Shown piece by piece: positions 11,569-23,821 of a DNA stretch of 64,000 bases. The translations under genes and the position numbers were made by a program. Source of the DNA: Ramazzottius varieornatus (Eukaryota > Tardigrada > Eutardigrada > Parachela > Ramazzottiidae); assembly GCA_001949185.1 (NCBI GenBank), contig BDGG01000004.1, positions 2,536,278 through 2,600,277 of the forward strand, written 5' to 3'. The notes under the pieces were generated by a model. It was not told the DNA's origin, did no database searches, and saw only the letters and a list, made by a program, of their open reading frames with translations. Numbering within the stretch: the stretch's first letter is position 1; each line of letters begins with the position of its first letter.

Positions 11569-14500
11569 TAACTCTTTTTTCTGATGTTTCGCTCGAGAGT
11601 GCCTTCGCAGCCCGATCTAACTTTTCCTTCCATGAATCTCTGATATCAAATTGCAATTATTTTTTCTACGTTTAGACAGTACATATTAGGTTTCCGCTAC
11701 TTGGACCTTCCGTATAATACATAGGAAAATCTCAGCCTACCGCGCCTTATGGTAATGCTCTTGGTAGCCTATGGTTTGATGTGCTTAGTTGGGACATTAC
11801 TTTGAATAAATTTGCGTATCGGCTAATTAAACATGAACCTTAATTGTGTCGCCGCTTACTGAAGCGTGCAGCAAGATGGAGACCGCGCGTCTGTAAAGTA
11901 GGGGAGGTTAGGAGCGAGGCTTGCCTTTGTGTAGTCGCGTGTGGATACCCGATCGTATCAGCGAGATGGCTTTGAAGTACACACCTCGTCGTCTCCTCCA
12001 ATTACCCACCATACAAATCAACGGCATAGGGAAGACCGGTCGCTCCTTTTCCGACGGAGAAGCACTTAGGATGTCAATGTGTGGAACGATAGGTCTTGTC
12101 CATGTCCCAAGTGCCAGGATCGGTGTCCTTTTGAGCAAGAGTATGCGTTACTCCTAAATCCACCATATTTTCTTATTTCACAGTGCCTTTTCCTGAATTT
12201 TTTATGAGGTTTTCTCCCGTAAATTCAGGCGACGGGACAAACTTATGCTGACATGACATATAGGACGTGGGCAGATGATATGAACTAGATAGTGCTCTCA
12301 ACTGGCGCACACTTTCAGCAAACAGCAATAGAAACGTGCGTCACTTGGATAACAATCTGGTAAATTCATTTACCAACGTCTCATATACAGCACAGTCGTA
12401 TGGATCAATCATCGAGTAATGTTCTGCCAGAATCCAGAGAGAGTCCTTTCTTCACACCTCGCCTTTTGTTGCGGACAATGAGTTTTCTTCGCTTGCGCTT
12501 GTAGGGAAGCTCAAAGAAAAGGAGCGGGTAGTCTAACTTCACTATAGAGAAAATACGCCCAGTGACCAACTTTAATTCTTCGAGTTCGGAGCTGACCTGT
12601 AGACCGTCGTCTAGCTCTATTCCAGAAGGATTTCCTTAACGACAATACCTATCCTCCTTTGGAGCATTCATCTTTCTCTTTCGGTATTTTCTTTGTCCTC
12701 AGGTAGAAAGAAACACGTGTGTAAACGAGCACTCCCATAGATTCTCGTGTCTGAGGCTGGATATGCGTGCTTACCTCGTTATAATGCCACCGTTACGGGA
12801 GCAACCCACCACTCCTTCCTTCCTTTCTTACACAACTATTCGGTATAGTATGTCAGACTTTATTGTGAACATATGGCTGTAACTTATCCCTCTTACGTGT
12901 AATTCTTCTTTACCTTCGCTACGGCTGTGTAATCATACGGTTGTGGTCTTCTCGTGTCCGACGCCTTTTATACCCGAATACACATGTTTCTTACGTCATC
13001 ATCATCCGTCCAGATGATCTTACCTCTATTAATGAACCATTTTGTTCAGTCCATACAGTGCAATTACGGACGGCTAAAAAATTCTGCCAATGGTATTCCA
13101 ATAGATGTCTGACCTTTAAATCAAAGTCTAAGATAATCACAAGTGATACCGTTTATGGTCTCGGTTAATCAGTAGTAGTATTTTATAAATGAATTTTGTT
13201 GGGTGTGGCACAAGCAAAAATTATTTATGGTTATGCAACGTACCGAGGGACCGAAAGGTCAAGGCAGTGGAATATGCGGGTCTTTGTTATCATTCCACGC
13301 GCACAAAAAGAGCGATCACTTTAGCATTAATCGAATTCGAAAATGACCAGTGTTTCAAGAGAAAAGGTCTATTTCGAATATTGTTGGATAAACTCGCGTA
13401 CCCATCGGAAGTCATGCGGTTCTAAACTGTTTGCTCTTTGGGTGGTGGCGATATTTGTGGAGAACACGCTTTGATATATGGTTACTACATGCAAACATGT
13501 ATGGTTTGTTACCCTCTGTCGGTGAAATCGTGTATGCTCCTCACGCAGAAATCATGTCAAATACGCCGATGATGATGCCGGTATATGACAGTCGAACGAC
13601 CATCATAAAAATAAAGTACCTCCATACGACGCTTTTTACGGCTTAATTTGAGTGAAATACTGCTCATCACTTGATCGTTAATCATGAAGCGATGGTCTTG
13701 CATTCAATCTGGCAAGTAAAACAATTGCACATCCGCATGCTGCGCTTCAATGGACACCTTGTCTAGGGCTGATTTGCAGTGATTTCTGAAGAGGAGGAAG
13801 GGAAGTCGCTCGGAAGATGAATTGCTTCTTGTCCGACGGTCGGAAAGCGAATGGACAATACCTGATCATATGTGATGCAGATCGAAGAGACAATATTCAA
13901 CAAGTAGGAAGCTTTCTTCAGGCTCAGCGGGAGATGCGCTTCTTTGTTTGGTGGTCGTTACCACTTTGGTCTTATCTGTTGCAGGTAGCGCAAGCATATC
14001 GCATGACTGCCACCAACACAAGATCCTATCCATCAAGTGTATAACCAATTGCGCACAGTCAGCAGTAGATGCTGATTGATCGATGAAGAGTCATTTGACA
14101 TTTCCTGCAGGAAATAAAGAGCGGCCCTCATGTAGAGACATTTCGTCGTCAACCGCCCACATCTTCCATCAAGAACGAAAAATGGATCCGTAAGCGAATG
14201 ATCTGAACATGGTCGTTATCCCATGTTGCGCACGTTTTCGTTGTTGATGGCTGAAAGTTTGCGCCATTTGAGAGAACAATCTTTTTCATGACCTAGTCAT
14301 TTACCGACGTCCCAAATGGTTGTCCGTCGATTCTCTACACCACGTCAAGTTTTCCAAAGGATCGTGACGGCTGTTCACTTCGGTTTTGTCTCTCTGCACT
14401 GGCGATTGAATGGAGCGGCAGTATGCTCGGTTACCTGTTACCAAAGGTTGATTACAATGGTCAATGGCACCTTGTGGAATCTGTAGAAGGCTCGGCGAAG

Positions 14501-17347
14501 CTAAAATAAGCCGTTTTAGCCGTTCTTAACCGTGGCTGAAAGTATTTCATCCGCGGCTAAAGCAGCTAAAATACGTTTAGCCACGGCTAGAATGTATTGT
14601 GCGTTCGACTGATTTATTGATGCCAAAACTATTTTAGCCGACTCAACATCAATAAATCATTCAAACACACAATACATTTTAGCCGTGGCTAGAAGTATCT
14701 GAGCGGCTAAAACATTTTTAGCCACGGCTAAGAACGGCTAAAACGGCTTATTTTAGCTTCGCCGAGCCTTCTATAGTGGAAACTGCTTGCATTGTTTTTG
14801 CTAATGATAGTCTGGTATTACAGCCACTCATAAAGATGAATGAGGCGTAATGAATCTGACAAAGAAAACCTCCTCGGAAAATTAGGGAAAATTCACAGCA
14901 GTCATTGCCCTTATTTCTCCGGCGTCGCCTCTCCATTGGCACACTGTACAGGTATTATATTCCTCGACGGATGAAAAGAACACGTTCCTAATTAAGTGGC
15001 TCTCTGCCGGTTGTAAGTTGCCTTTCGTGGAGAAAAAGTCAGTGTCACGTGGACTGAGCGACTTTGCGAACATCTGCCCTCTCTTCCATGTACTTAACGC
15101 TCCAAGAATTTGATCTTGACTGTTGATAAAGTAATATTAAAGTACACAGAAATGCTGCAGGTGCTTGTAATGCCTGCATGCTTGGCCTGATGCAAACCCT
15201 CATCAGTTTTAACCAGAAAGGAAGTAACGACCAACGGACAAGAGCAATTCAATGGAAATTGTTAACTTCCTTTCATCACAGATAATTCCTCGCTCTATTA
15301 AAACTCACTGCACAACCTTGTAGCTTCTTGATGTCCACGTACAACGAAAAATTATGAGACAAGCGGAAAGGACGCCAAAATCAAGATTCAAACGTAGAAA
15401 AGTGTCCGAAGTGTATCGGAATGAATTAGCCAAGTATGTACTTGCTTCCTTACCGCCATTTACTGTCCCAAAATTTACTGTCCCAAAATCTCGTCGTACG
15501 CGTACGATAAGCGAAAATTCGCGGCGGATTTTGGATAAAAATTCATCTGCAGCCTGACCGTTTTCTGTCCAAACTGGAGAAGTTTTCGCGATATCACCGT
15601 TGACGACCTTCCACCCCGTCTAACTTACCTTTAGGCTTCTGACTGGACAGAGAAGCAGTTTGAATATTTTAGTCTCCCCTGTAATACTACAGTTGTGGAA
15701 TTATGTTATGCCAAAACTTCTCTGTGCTTTCGCCGACGAATCATGGAAAGTTTCGAAGTGGGTGTCACAGGAAATATTCACTTTAAATGTAGTGATTATA
15801 ACGGACCTTAGAATTAGACTGAATTAAGGTGCGGGCGGGACTGGGCGCGTTAACGGAAGCCAGAGGAGAAGCCACAGAGCGGAATCGAGGTAGGAAGCGC
15901 AGCTAGGCGGACAAACTCTTGAATGAATTTCCTGCTCCAGCTACTGAATAGTCAACAATTAAGGAGCAATTATCGACCCATCAGTGTCTCATTAAGGGCG
16001 AATACTCAAAGACTCTGCTCATCGTTAAGACTTATCTGATCTCTTAACTTCAAGAGCCGCGCGGAGCTTCTGTACTTATCTTCCTCGATGATAATCCATC
16101 TAAGGTGAAGGACTTGCGTCTAGATCGAGAAATAGCGGTAAAGAATGCAGGTAAAGCTTTTCCGTCAGTGCAGAAAACTGGGAAACTCCTCAACCACTCG
16201 TTAGTTGTCTCACAGACAGCGCATCTTGCCAGCCTTTTTTCCTGGTCCACTCGACGTTTTGTTTGAGTCTAGAAAGATGGCAGGAGGCTTAGTTTGGAAG
16301 TCGTTTGCGGCTTCTGGTGATTGACCGATTTTGAGGAGTGTTTAGTCCGTGCTACCGACCAAGCTAATCCGCCCATTTTGTCCAAAATACCATCCGACAA
16401 AATCTACCACCTTGGTATACTCTAGCCTACATCGCTTTCAGTACTGCTTCCGAAACGTATGCATCAGACAGTTTCCTTGTTGATGAAGATTGCTATTGTC
16501 GTGATGACCTTTTGCGTGAGTATACAAGGTCGCATGGGTTACCTCTCATAGCGCGGTCGGGGGTCTCTTATTAAAATTTCATCATGTTGCCGATTATTAC
16601 GCATATTATGAAGGCAGCTGGACTAGATGTTTTATGACCACAAGATCGATACACCTACCTGTCACATTTGAAAATGATACACGTCGTTAATTCAAAAATA
16701 TTAGTGGTCGGTTTTGCTGGATTTGATGGCATAATTAGACAGCTGTGCGCGTGCCAAACGCATGCCGCCATTCGTCGGTATACACACCGTACATGTAACC
16801 ATTTTCATGCACGCATCGATCAAACTGATCAAGAATTCAGCCATGATCCAAAACCTGAAAACTAAAATAAAGACAAAAGGTATATACATGACAAGAGATA
16901 CTTCAGTGGTGCCATCGTGTTTGCACGATTGACACATTGACAGTGTAAAACAGACTGTAAATTTTGTCATGTCACTCCAGATGATGGATGATCATGATGG
17001 ATAGACCAACTTAGTGTTCAAACTCCACTTTATACCGACCACAATTGCATACTGTATATGGCTCGATTCTCATAATTTCAGAAATCAGATTCTGTGCAAG
17101 TGGCGCCACTGGTATAAGCACATCGACTATCAAAGCCTTTAGATAGACGGACATGATGAGAAGTTAATGTTCGATTTACGTGCCGAACAGCAACAAGTAT
17201 CGTTTGCGGCTGTGAAATTGGTGAGTTCACAGGTTTTGATACAAATCACTGGATGGAGAAAAAACTGCCGTCAGCTGTCCGGTACGACATCGATTGTTCA
17301 TTCTCCTAAAAGAGAATCAGTTATTAGCTAAAGTTTGGTTGTTACTA
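11569..17347. other. Large intergenic region with a foldback element
   Basis: This 5.8 kb stretch between two bHLH genes holds the 3' UTR of the first, the foldback element at 14484-14774, and a short tandem repeat near 15460-15490 (TTTACTGTCCCAAAA twice). Open frames do not exceed about 90 codons and none resembles a known protein. Long non-coding spacers around proneural bHLH genes often carry enhancers. That is a reasonable guess here, but no specific site can be pointed to. Confidence 0.5.
14484..14774. mobile_element. Foldback MITE-like element, copy 1
   Basis: Almost the whole element is one imperfect palindrome of about 290 bp with arms of about 140 bp. The ends read GAAGGCTCGGCGAAGC and its complement, and each is bordered by TA, as expected for Tc1/mariner-type target duplication. 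Inside, TTTTAGCCGTGGCTAAA and close variants, themselves short palindromes, recur about eight times in alternating orientation. No transposase frame is present, so it is non-autonomous. A second copy in opposite orientation lies at 35351-35632. Confidence 0.85.
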
Positions 17348-17994
17348 CTAACTGAACTCCTGTTGGCATACCGAGAGGTCGACTTCAAGCTCTCGTCTAA
17401 GATTTCTGGTCATTGAACAGTCCGACGCCGTGGGAAAGGGCGGACGAAAGTAAGGATTCATCGGACCTCGCTCTTGGCTATACCCAGGCGTGCAAGCAAC
17501 CGAATTGGAAAGATCGTTCATGAGGTTGGAATGAGGAACCGCTTGCATGGGTCGCTGACCGGGTTCTTGGTATGTCAGAGCACTTTGTGCCGGCCGTGCT
17601 AATATGTCTTGCAGGTGCGCAATGTAGTCGATTGCCAAGCGCAAGGTCTTCACTTTCGAGACGCGTTTCCCTCTACTAGGCAGAGGAACATGCTTCCGCA
17701 AGCGGGCGAAAGCTTGGTTCACCGCCTGGACCCGCCGACTGTAGCCTCATAAGGAAAAGCCACAGGTCAGTATACTCCAAAGAATACATCTTGGGACAAT
17801 TTAGATCTGCAAAGACAGATGGAAGCGTACCGTTCCCTGGCGTTTCGACGAGCCACGGTTTGCGGAGGCTTCTCGCGGCTACTTAAGCGCTGTTTCCCGC
17901 CGGCACCACGACTGATCAAAAGACGAAAGCAGCGGCTTCTCCACAAGTACCGAGGATCCGACGAGGCTGGACTAGGATAAGGAACTTTCACCAT
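17348..17994 (-). CDS. Achaete-scute family bHLH transcription factor (divergent)
   Basis: Two exons, 17994-17831 and 17738-17348, with a 92 bp intron inside the basic region. The protein is 184 residues. The bHLH (about 47-104) reads VARRNARERRRVQAVNQAF across the splice, then ARLRKHVPLPSRGKRVSKVK and TLRLAIDYIAHLQDIL. The MSKVETLR core of the family is altered to VSKVKTLR and the loop is unusual (PLPSRGKR), so the gene has diverged. The tail is Ser/Pro/Arg-rich with no other domain. It sits 0.7 kb downstream of a third achaete-scute-type gene on the same strand, suggesting tandem duplication. The start is the first ATG of the frame; an upstream exon cannot be excluded. Confidence 0.88.
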
Positions 17995-18692
17995 GATAAA
18001 AATTAACTTGTGACGACTATACAGTAGTCCTCTCCGTAAGGATAAAGCCGCATATAGATAATGTATCGGTTACGTAGAAAAGTAACAGGAAGTTTCAGTG
18101 CTTACTCAAAATTCCAGACCATGGCCACATTTTGGAATGAAAGCAGGACACAGGAGCCTAACTACGGACTGGCAAAGTTATTTCATCCGGCGTTCGAAGA
18201 GCCAATACTGACGGCTCATTTTGACGATCGTGGAGCGTGTGGACTTTGGTGACACGGGCGACGATAACTCGGGATAAACCGGATATGATTTACATCTGAA
18301 TAACGACATTTACTAAAGAGGAAAAGGCTAGCTGTTCTCGCCTCTGTCATAGCTCCTTCGTACAACAGTAAAGTTAGGCAATCAATTTGTTGTAACAAGT
18401 ATCCATTCAATCGATTATCGGGACGTATTCATGAAGTCAAGTTGTGTCAAACTTATTGTCGAAAAGCTGAACAGCAACGTTTGCGTGATCAACGAAGATT
18501 GGTTTCCTGATTACAGGACTTGTCCAAGCAGATGCTCTGCACACGGAAGCTGGGCCAGCTGCACTTCCTGCACCACAGTATCACGAAACCAATGCGATGG
18601 TATAACCGACATTCAGTACATGCAGAAAAGGGTACAAACCGCCCGCAAAAATAATTGGGAAAAGCGGAGCTTTATCCATAAAACTGCCGACT
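17995..18692. other. Spacer between two minus-strand bHLH genes
   Basis: About 700 bp holding the 3' region of the bHLH gene at 18693-19319 and the promoter of the one at 17348-17994. No convincing coding sequence or repeat is seen. Confidence 0.5.
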
Positions 18693-19319
18693 TCATCCGG
18701 GTCGAGAACAACTGGTTTGAAGTTCGTGTTTGCCGGAAACACCCAGTGTGTCTTCTTGGAGGACCAGTTGTAATTGTCGGATGTACTCGATAGCAGACCT
18801 GAGGATCTCAACCTTGCTCATTCGCTTCTGCGACAGGGAACTGGGTAAACGTTGCCGGAGTCGAACATATCCATCGTTGACGGACTTGACGCGCATCCGC
18901 TCCCGCTCATTCCGACGTCGTAGGAAAACCGGCTCGTAATAAAGCAGATGTTCGCCGTGTAGAACCGGAGCAGGAATAATACATTCCGGAGCAAAAGGAT
19001 CAGGTGCTGATCGGCGAATCGGGGTATCATACGGCTCCACGCATTGGATATCCGCCGAGTTTCCTGCTTTACTCCCGGGTACCTTCTTTGTGCGACGTTC
19101 ACTGATGAGGCCTTCTCTTGCACCGGTTTTGCCATGAGGAAGTTCTTGTTGAAGTCCGGTGCTGGAGAAGAAATATGAATATGGTTGCTGGAAGCCGAAA
19201 GGGGTCAGGACCGTCATATGGTCCTCCGAAGATTTCATTAGGCTGAAGGACTGATCACAGGCCACGGAGGGATACCATAGCAGGGCTGGAATCGAACGAC
19301 CGGACACGGAAGAATTCAT
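18693..19319 (-). CDS. Achaete-scute family bHLH transcription factor, ASCL3/4/5 type
   Basis: The reading frame stays open upstream to 19655, but the ATG at 19319 is preferred. It follows a TGTGTATTAG acceptor-like sequence, and the peptide encoded upstream looks non-coding. This gives 208 residues, with the bHLH at about 133-188: FLRRRNERERMRVKSVNDGY, then VRLRQRLP, KRMSKVEILRSAIEYIRQLQ. The FLR-R-RNERER-RV-VN-GY signature (Asn-Asp-Gly-Tyr where ASCL1 has Asn-Leu-Gly-Phe) is the hallmark of the ASCL3/4/5 branch rather than of ASCL1. Members act in epithelial, gland and neural differentiation; the role here is unknown. The N-terminal 130 residues show no domain. Confidence 0.9.
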   Translation of the reverse strand: MNSSVSGRSIPALLWYPSVACDQSFSLMKSSEDHMTVLTPFGFQQPYSYFFSSTGLQQELPHGKTGAREGLISERRTKKVPGSKAGNSADIQCVEPYDTPIRRSAPDPFAPECIIPAPVLHGEHLLYYEPVFLRRRNERERMRVKSVNDGYVRLRQRLPSSLSQKRMSKVEILRSAIEYIRQLQLVLQEDTLGVSGKHELQTSCSRPG

Positions 19320-19996
19320 TCTCAAGCCTAATACACAGAAAAACACGAAGCAAAGTTGATTCTGAATGAGGAGGGTTCGAGGTAACGCCTGTGTGTGATT
19401 GTTGAACATGGGAAAAGTTCTAGACTTGAAAATGGAACTAAACGTGGGTAAGCGGTTGGTTTGGGTCAGTTTATATATACGGGGGATTAATTTGCTTCCT
19501 GAATACATTATCTGTCGGTGTGTAAAACAAAGAAAGGTACATTTGAGTATACGAGAGATCAATGAATATTGGATGCAGGAGCGGGTTAATGTTACGTTTT
19601 CTTTACGCATGGTGGGCAGACTGAGGGCAGAGCGACAAATTACACAGGTGCACAACCTGTTCGGATCATGTCACATTTATCCACTCCCGTTTTGTTCTAC
19701 TAAGTGGGTAGTTTATTTGTTCTGCGTTGCTCCATTTGTTTCCCGGTACCTTTCAGTTCTCTACTCCACTCGTCCAAGTGCAGCTAATTTGAAATTCTAG
19801 AGCAGATAGTATCAACACAGTTGCATTTATTTGCAATGATCAATATTAATTACTCACTGAAGGAAAAAGGATACTGCATAAGGTGTGGCAGGAGTTCGTA
19901 GGGTAGTTAGAATGTCATAACGACGAATGGGTCGAACAACTGACACAGCGGCAAGGAGGAAGGAACACCGCTGAAGAAAGTTAAATATCTAAAAAC
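19320..19996. other. Spacer between bHLH gene and CNG channel
   Basis: Holds the upstream region of the ASCL3/4/5-type gene (probably including a 5' UTR intron, since an acceptor-like site abuts its ATG) and the 3' untranslated region of the CNG channel gene. An open frame at 19399-19800 on the plus strand (133 codons) is antisense to the bHLH upstream frame and resembles nothing known. Confidence 0.5.
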
Positions 19997-22900
19997 TTAA
20001 TAACAGTGGGACATTTCCAGTCGCATCAGTTCGTTTAGCCTGGCTACTCGACTGCGGAGTTTCGCCAGCGAGCTGGCTTCTTCGGCGATCAGATGGGCAA
20101 CCCGAGTTTGCAGTTCGTCGATGCCCTTTTCGACGTGTTCCACCTTATCCACAAACGTCTGCTGTCGGTATTCTGCCAGTGCTGCTGCCTGCTCGTCCAG
20201 TAAATGATCCTTCATAAGCATCTGTTTACCGCGGTTCAACATTTTTCTCTTTGCTTCCGGATACTCCTTTAGGGCTTCCCATAGAGCACCTTTTGAAAGC
20301 TGAAAGAGGTCGCTGTATCCGACTGAGCGAACGTTGGCGGTACGTCGGTTTCCGGAGCGAATTCCTTGGATGTTTAGGATGGAAATTTCACCAAAGATGG
20401 AGCCTTCGCCAAGGGTAGCGAATACCGTTACACCGTCATCTGCAACGACCTGAAAAAAACACAAAGCTCTCGCAACTGTCTGGTTGACCGATGTCGCGTG
20501 AAGGTGTTTCATCCATACCTCCAGCTTTCCTCGTTTAACAATGTACATTTCTTTCCCAATGTCGCCTTTCCGGCATATGTAGTCTCCAGGTGAATAGATC
20601 TTTCAAACGAGCCGGTATTACGTTCGATCAGCATACTAAAAGACAAGTCGCATGCCGAACCTCCAGTTTTAGCTTCAGCACAAGATCGGCCAGCAGTCCA
20701 GACTCGACACCTTGGAAAATGCGAACTTGCATCAACGTGTCTAGATGGACCCGGGTCGCTAGTTCGGCTTCCAGCTTGTCCGGTAGACATCGGAGAGCTT
20801 CAGCTGGAATGAAACCAAACATCAGTAAGAACCCAGACGTGACTTTCGCCCAGCCCGAACTGTGTGCGCTAGCATCGACTACCGTCTACTGTACCTTCGT
20901 CGACAAATCTCGCATTCATCCACTGATATTCGAAGTAACTGACGATTCTCTCTTGCAATTCTCCGTCGATCTATTCGGCAGAAATGCCAGTTAAGCTTGA
21001 TTTCGAAGGAGAGTAGTACAGCTTACCTTGCGTAAATTACAATAGTTTCTCACGTTGTCCATTCGATATCTATGGGGGGAAACCGAGCTGGGACTAACGA
21101 AGAATGCCAAGAAGTGTGGCCGTACCTGAAGTTATCCATCTTCATATTCATGTTTGCGATGGTTCGAGATACGTTTCCCACAATGTTGGCGAAGATGAGA
21201 ATCTGTCACAAAAAGGTCCATGATGATTCGTAGGACGTAAGCTGAATAGGTTCCGTTGCTTACACCGACAAGGAAGTTCAGCGTGACGAACAGAAACTCG
21301 GCCTCTTGCTCGGGCTGTTTGATCTGACCTAAGGTCCACAAAAAGACAAGCGTTGCACATATCGACGACCCCTTTTCGTTGTTCTTTCAAAATGAGCATT
21401 GTTGATGCGCAGAGCCAGTGCGTCGCCGACTAAGCATACCTATCAGCGTCAGGGTTTGCATGGACCTGAAACAAAAAGCATCTCGAATGCATTATATTGT
21501 ATTGCACGGCGAAGTGCGATCACATACCAGAGAAACGACCACAGGTATTTCTGACCCAAAGTATCGTTGACGTTCGTCATGGGAAGATCAGAGACAGAGT
21601 CGTTCGGTAGAACATTGATGCGCCATGAGGCTACAGAAATACAACGCCAGGTTCCGATACGCGCCTGCTTTATGGCTCTCCAAGACTCTAACCACCGCCA
21701 GTGGGCCGCCAGGCCGGCTTACCTTCGCCAGGATACACCCATCCATCCGAGTTCAATCCTGCCATCTCACTGATGTAATAGTACAGGCAAGCGTTCAAAT
21801 GGATCATTCCGACGAAGCTAAGGACCTGGAATAGATGACAATGGTGCTGACATATATCAGATAAGACCAGCTTCAGATGGGCGTATACCTACCAGGTAAA
21901 GCATACGCGCGAAATCGGGATAAACGGTTCTTGATTCCAAAAGGCTGTAAAACTGGTTGAACCGATGATACTTGAGAACTCGATTGATTCGAACAATCAT
22001 GTACGGAACCGAAATGCCCGTGAATGGCAAAACCAAGTCGGTCGGGAAGAGACTCAGCAGGTCGAGCTTGCTTTGGCTGCTGCGGAAGTATCGACGCATC
22101 AACTTCCGTGGTTCCTGAACCGGAATTCCATCCTCCAGGTACCCACAGAACATACCCATGACGATGTCGACCAAGTACATGAAGTCGCTACAACCAAACA
22201 TTATTATATCTAGTGGAGAAAACTATCAGGAAACAATAAGCACAAGTCCGTACCATACGTAGTCCAAGACAAAGAACACCGTCCGGAAAGCGCCGTGGTT
22301 CAGCTCTTCGAAGACAGCTCGTGGTACCTACAACCGAAGAGGACGTAAGACTGACCTTATTGATTTGATGCTATTCTCGATCTGTTAAATACGCAACGGA
22401 AGGACTCACCACCATCGTTGTGTTGTAAACAATGGCCAGCGAGAGCAAGCCAAGCCAGTAGAAGTAAAAATCCCCAGCAGCGTCCACCACCCATTCCTTT
22501 CGGAACCTGCGGGGCAAAGGCCACGTGTTCGTCAGCATATCAACGAGCAGTATCTATAGGCCTAGCTGTGGGAGAGCAGTTTCGGAAGCATCGAGGAAGA
22601 GCTCACCGGAAGTGCCACAGCTGCATGGGGTCTACGGTCAGGTCGATCTGCGGCTGAGGGATCGTCACTGTGATATGCTGCGTGGCGAAGGAAGCTGAGT
22701 CTCTTCGGATCTGGGAGCCGAACGGTGATGCGTCAGAATTGGTTCGTGACTTCATTCCACCTACAGCCTTTAGACACAAAGACAGACCGAAAAGTTTGAC
22801 CGAAAAACCGAATTTTTAACAACGCTCTTCGGGATGTACTTGTAGAGTGTTGCGGATGCGACGGAACACGGTGCGCAGACGGCTTCTGGCTTGCGATCCA

Positions 22901-23088
22901 CCAGTCATCCTATCATCTTCCACTGTCATCCCAGGAACGATCAGACTAGGTCGAGGTTCGGACGCTTCTTCTTGATCTGGATCGAGACGGGAACGTCTTG
23001 ATATGGGCTGGCGGAAAAATTCCTCTTGAGCGGACACGCTTCGGGCGTTCATATGCATTTCCGTCATACGAGCAGTCTGCTTGTCCAT
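19997..23088 (-). CDS. Cyclic-nucleotide-gated cation channel, alpha-type subunit
   Basis: Fifteen exons in transcription order: 23088-22824 (3' end uncertain, weak GTTGTT donor), 22760-22607, 22506-22410, 22327-22254, 22187-21893, 21825-21723, 21630-21528, 21465-21440, 21328-21264, 21202-21126, 21069-21027, 20970-20895, 20803-20661, 20599-20519 and 20449-19997. This gives about 684 residues. S1 is [17 protein letters not shown]2-S3 begins [11 protein letters not shown]4 includes [13 protein letters not shown], and S5 is [16 protein letters not shown]. The C-linker and cyclic-nucleotide-binding fold follow ([20 protein letters not shown], then FGEISILNI and [16 protein letters not shown]). 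The C-terminus looks like the CNGA coiled coil. CNGA proteins form cGMP/cAMP-opened channels in sensory neurons. The selectivity filter reads TLIGQ instead of TTIGE, losing the pore glutamate (see findings). Confidence 0.92.
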
Positions 23089-23821
23089 CTAGAAATCAAT
23101 AGTGAAAATTATCAAGAAACTCGCAGCTTTCACATATCCATAGCGAGAAGGGATACGAAGCGGAGAACACAAACAGGTCTGGCTCTGAAGCGTTGTTGTA
23201 ATGTGAACTGATCCGGTGGACTGTTCTGGTGCATTTCCGTGACAGGGGTATGATGATGGGAGCTGTTCGTGTCCATAATGAATGAAATCCAGTGTAGGGT
23301 CCCGCTGCGCTAAATTATAAGGCGTGCTCCTCACAAGGGGGACACAAAAGCTGTCGGAATTCTTCAGCATCGACTTTAACGCACCGCATCAAGTTACTCC
23401 AAGACTTGCGAGGCCTTCAAGCCACCTGATCAGTTCCTCGTTGGATCAATATAATCAAGGTGGAAAACCTACTCGAGCCCACAGACAGTACCACGGAGAC
23501 AGGCACCAATGAGTGCGTAGGGAATACTAGGGATGTGCCGCTGTGGTACGCTGAACGGAACATAAAAATCAATAAAAAATCGGTAATTGGACTGTAGAAT
23601 TTAATTTATCAGCAGGTTCGGTTTTTCGTCAAGTATTGCTGGAAAATTTAACGGAAGAGTAACAGCTGTACGATTAGAAAATGTATAAATAAAGATAACA
23701 TTGGCATCCTGAATCAGAAAGATCGTGCGCTTGTATGCACTGCATTGTAGTAAAAACTGAATTATTTTATCACTTACAAATCAATCACCAACAAGGTTCA
23801 CCTTCGCTGGAGTGAACTTAA
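23089..23821. other. Spacer between CNG channel and MAP2K genes
   Basis: Contains the upstream region of the CNG channel and the 3' UTR of the MAP2K gene, and is AT-rich around 23560-23790. A CNG 5' exon could lie here, because an acceptor-like TTTCTAG directly precedes its ATG. The minus frame at 23370-23089 could be part of such an exon but cannot be confirmed. Confidence 0.45.

Noticed and set aside
19320-19655. 112-codon N-terminal extension of the ASCL3/4/5-type gene
   Set aside because: Its composition is unlike coding sequence, and a TATTAG acceptor lies just before the preferred ATG.
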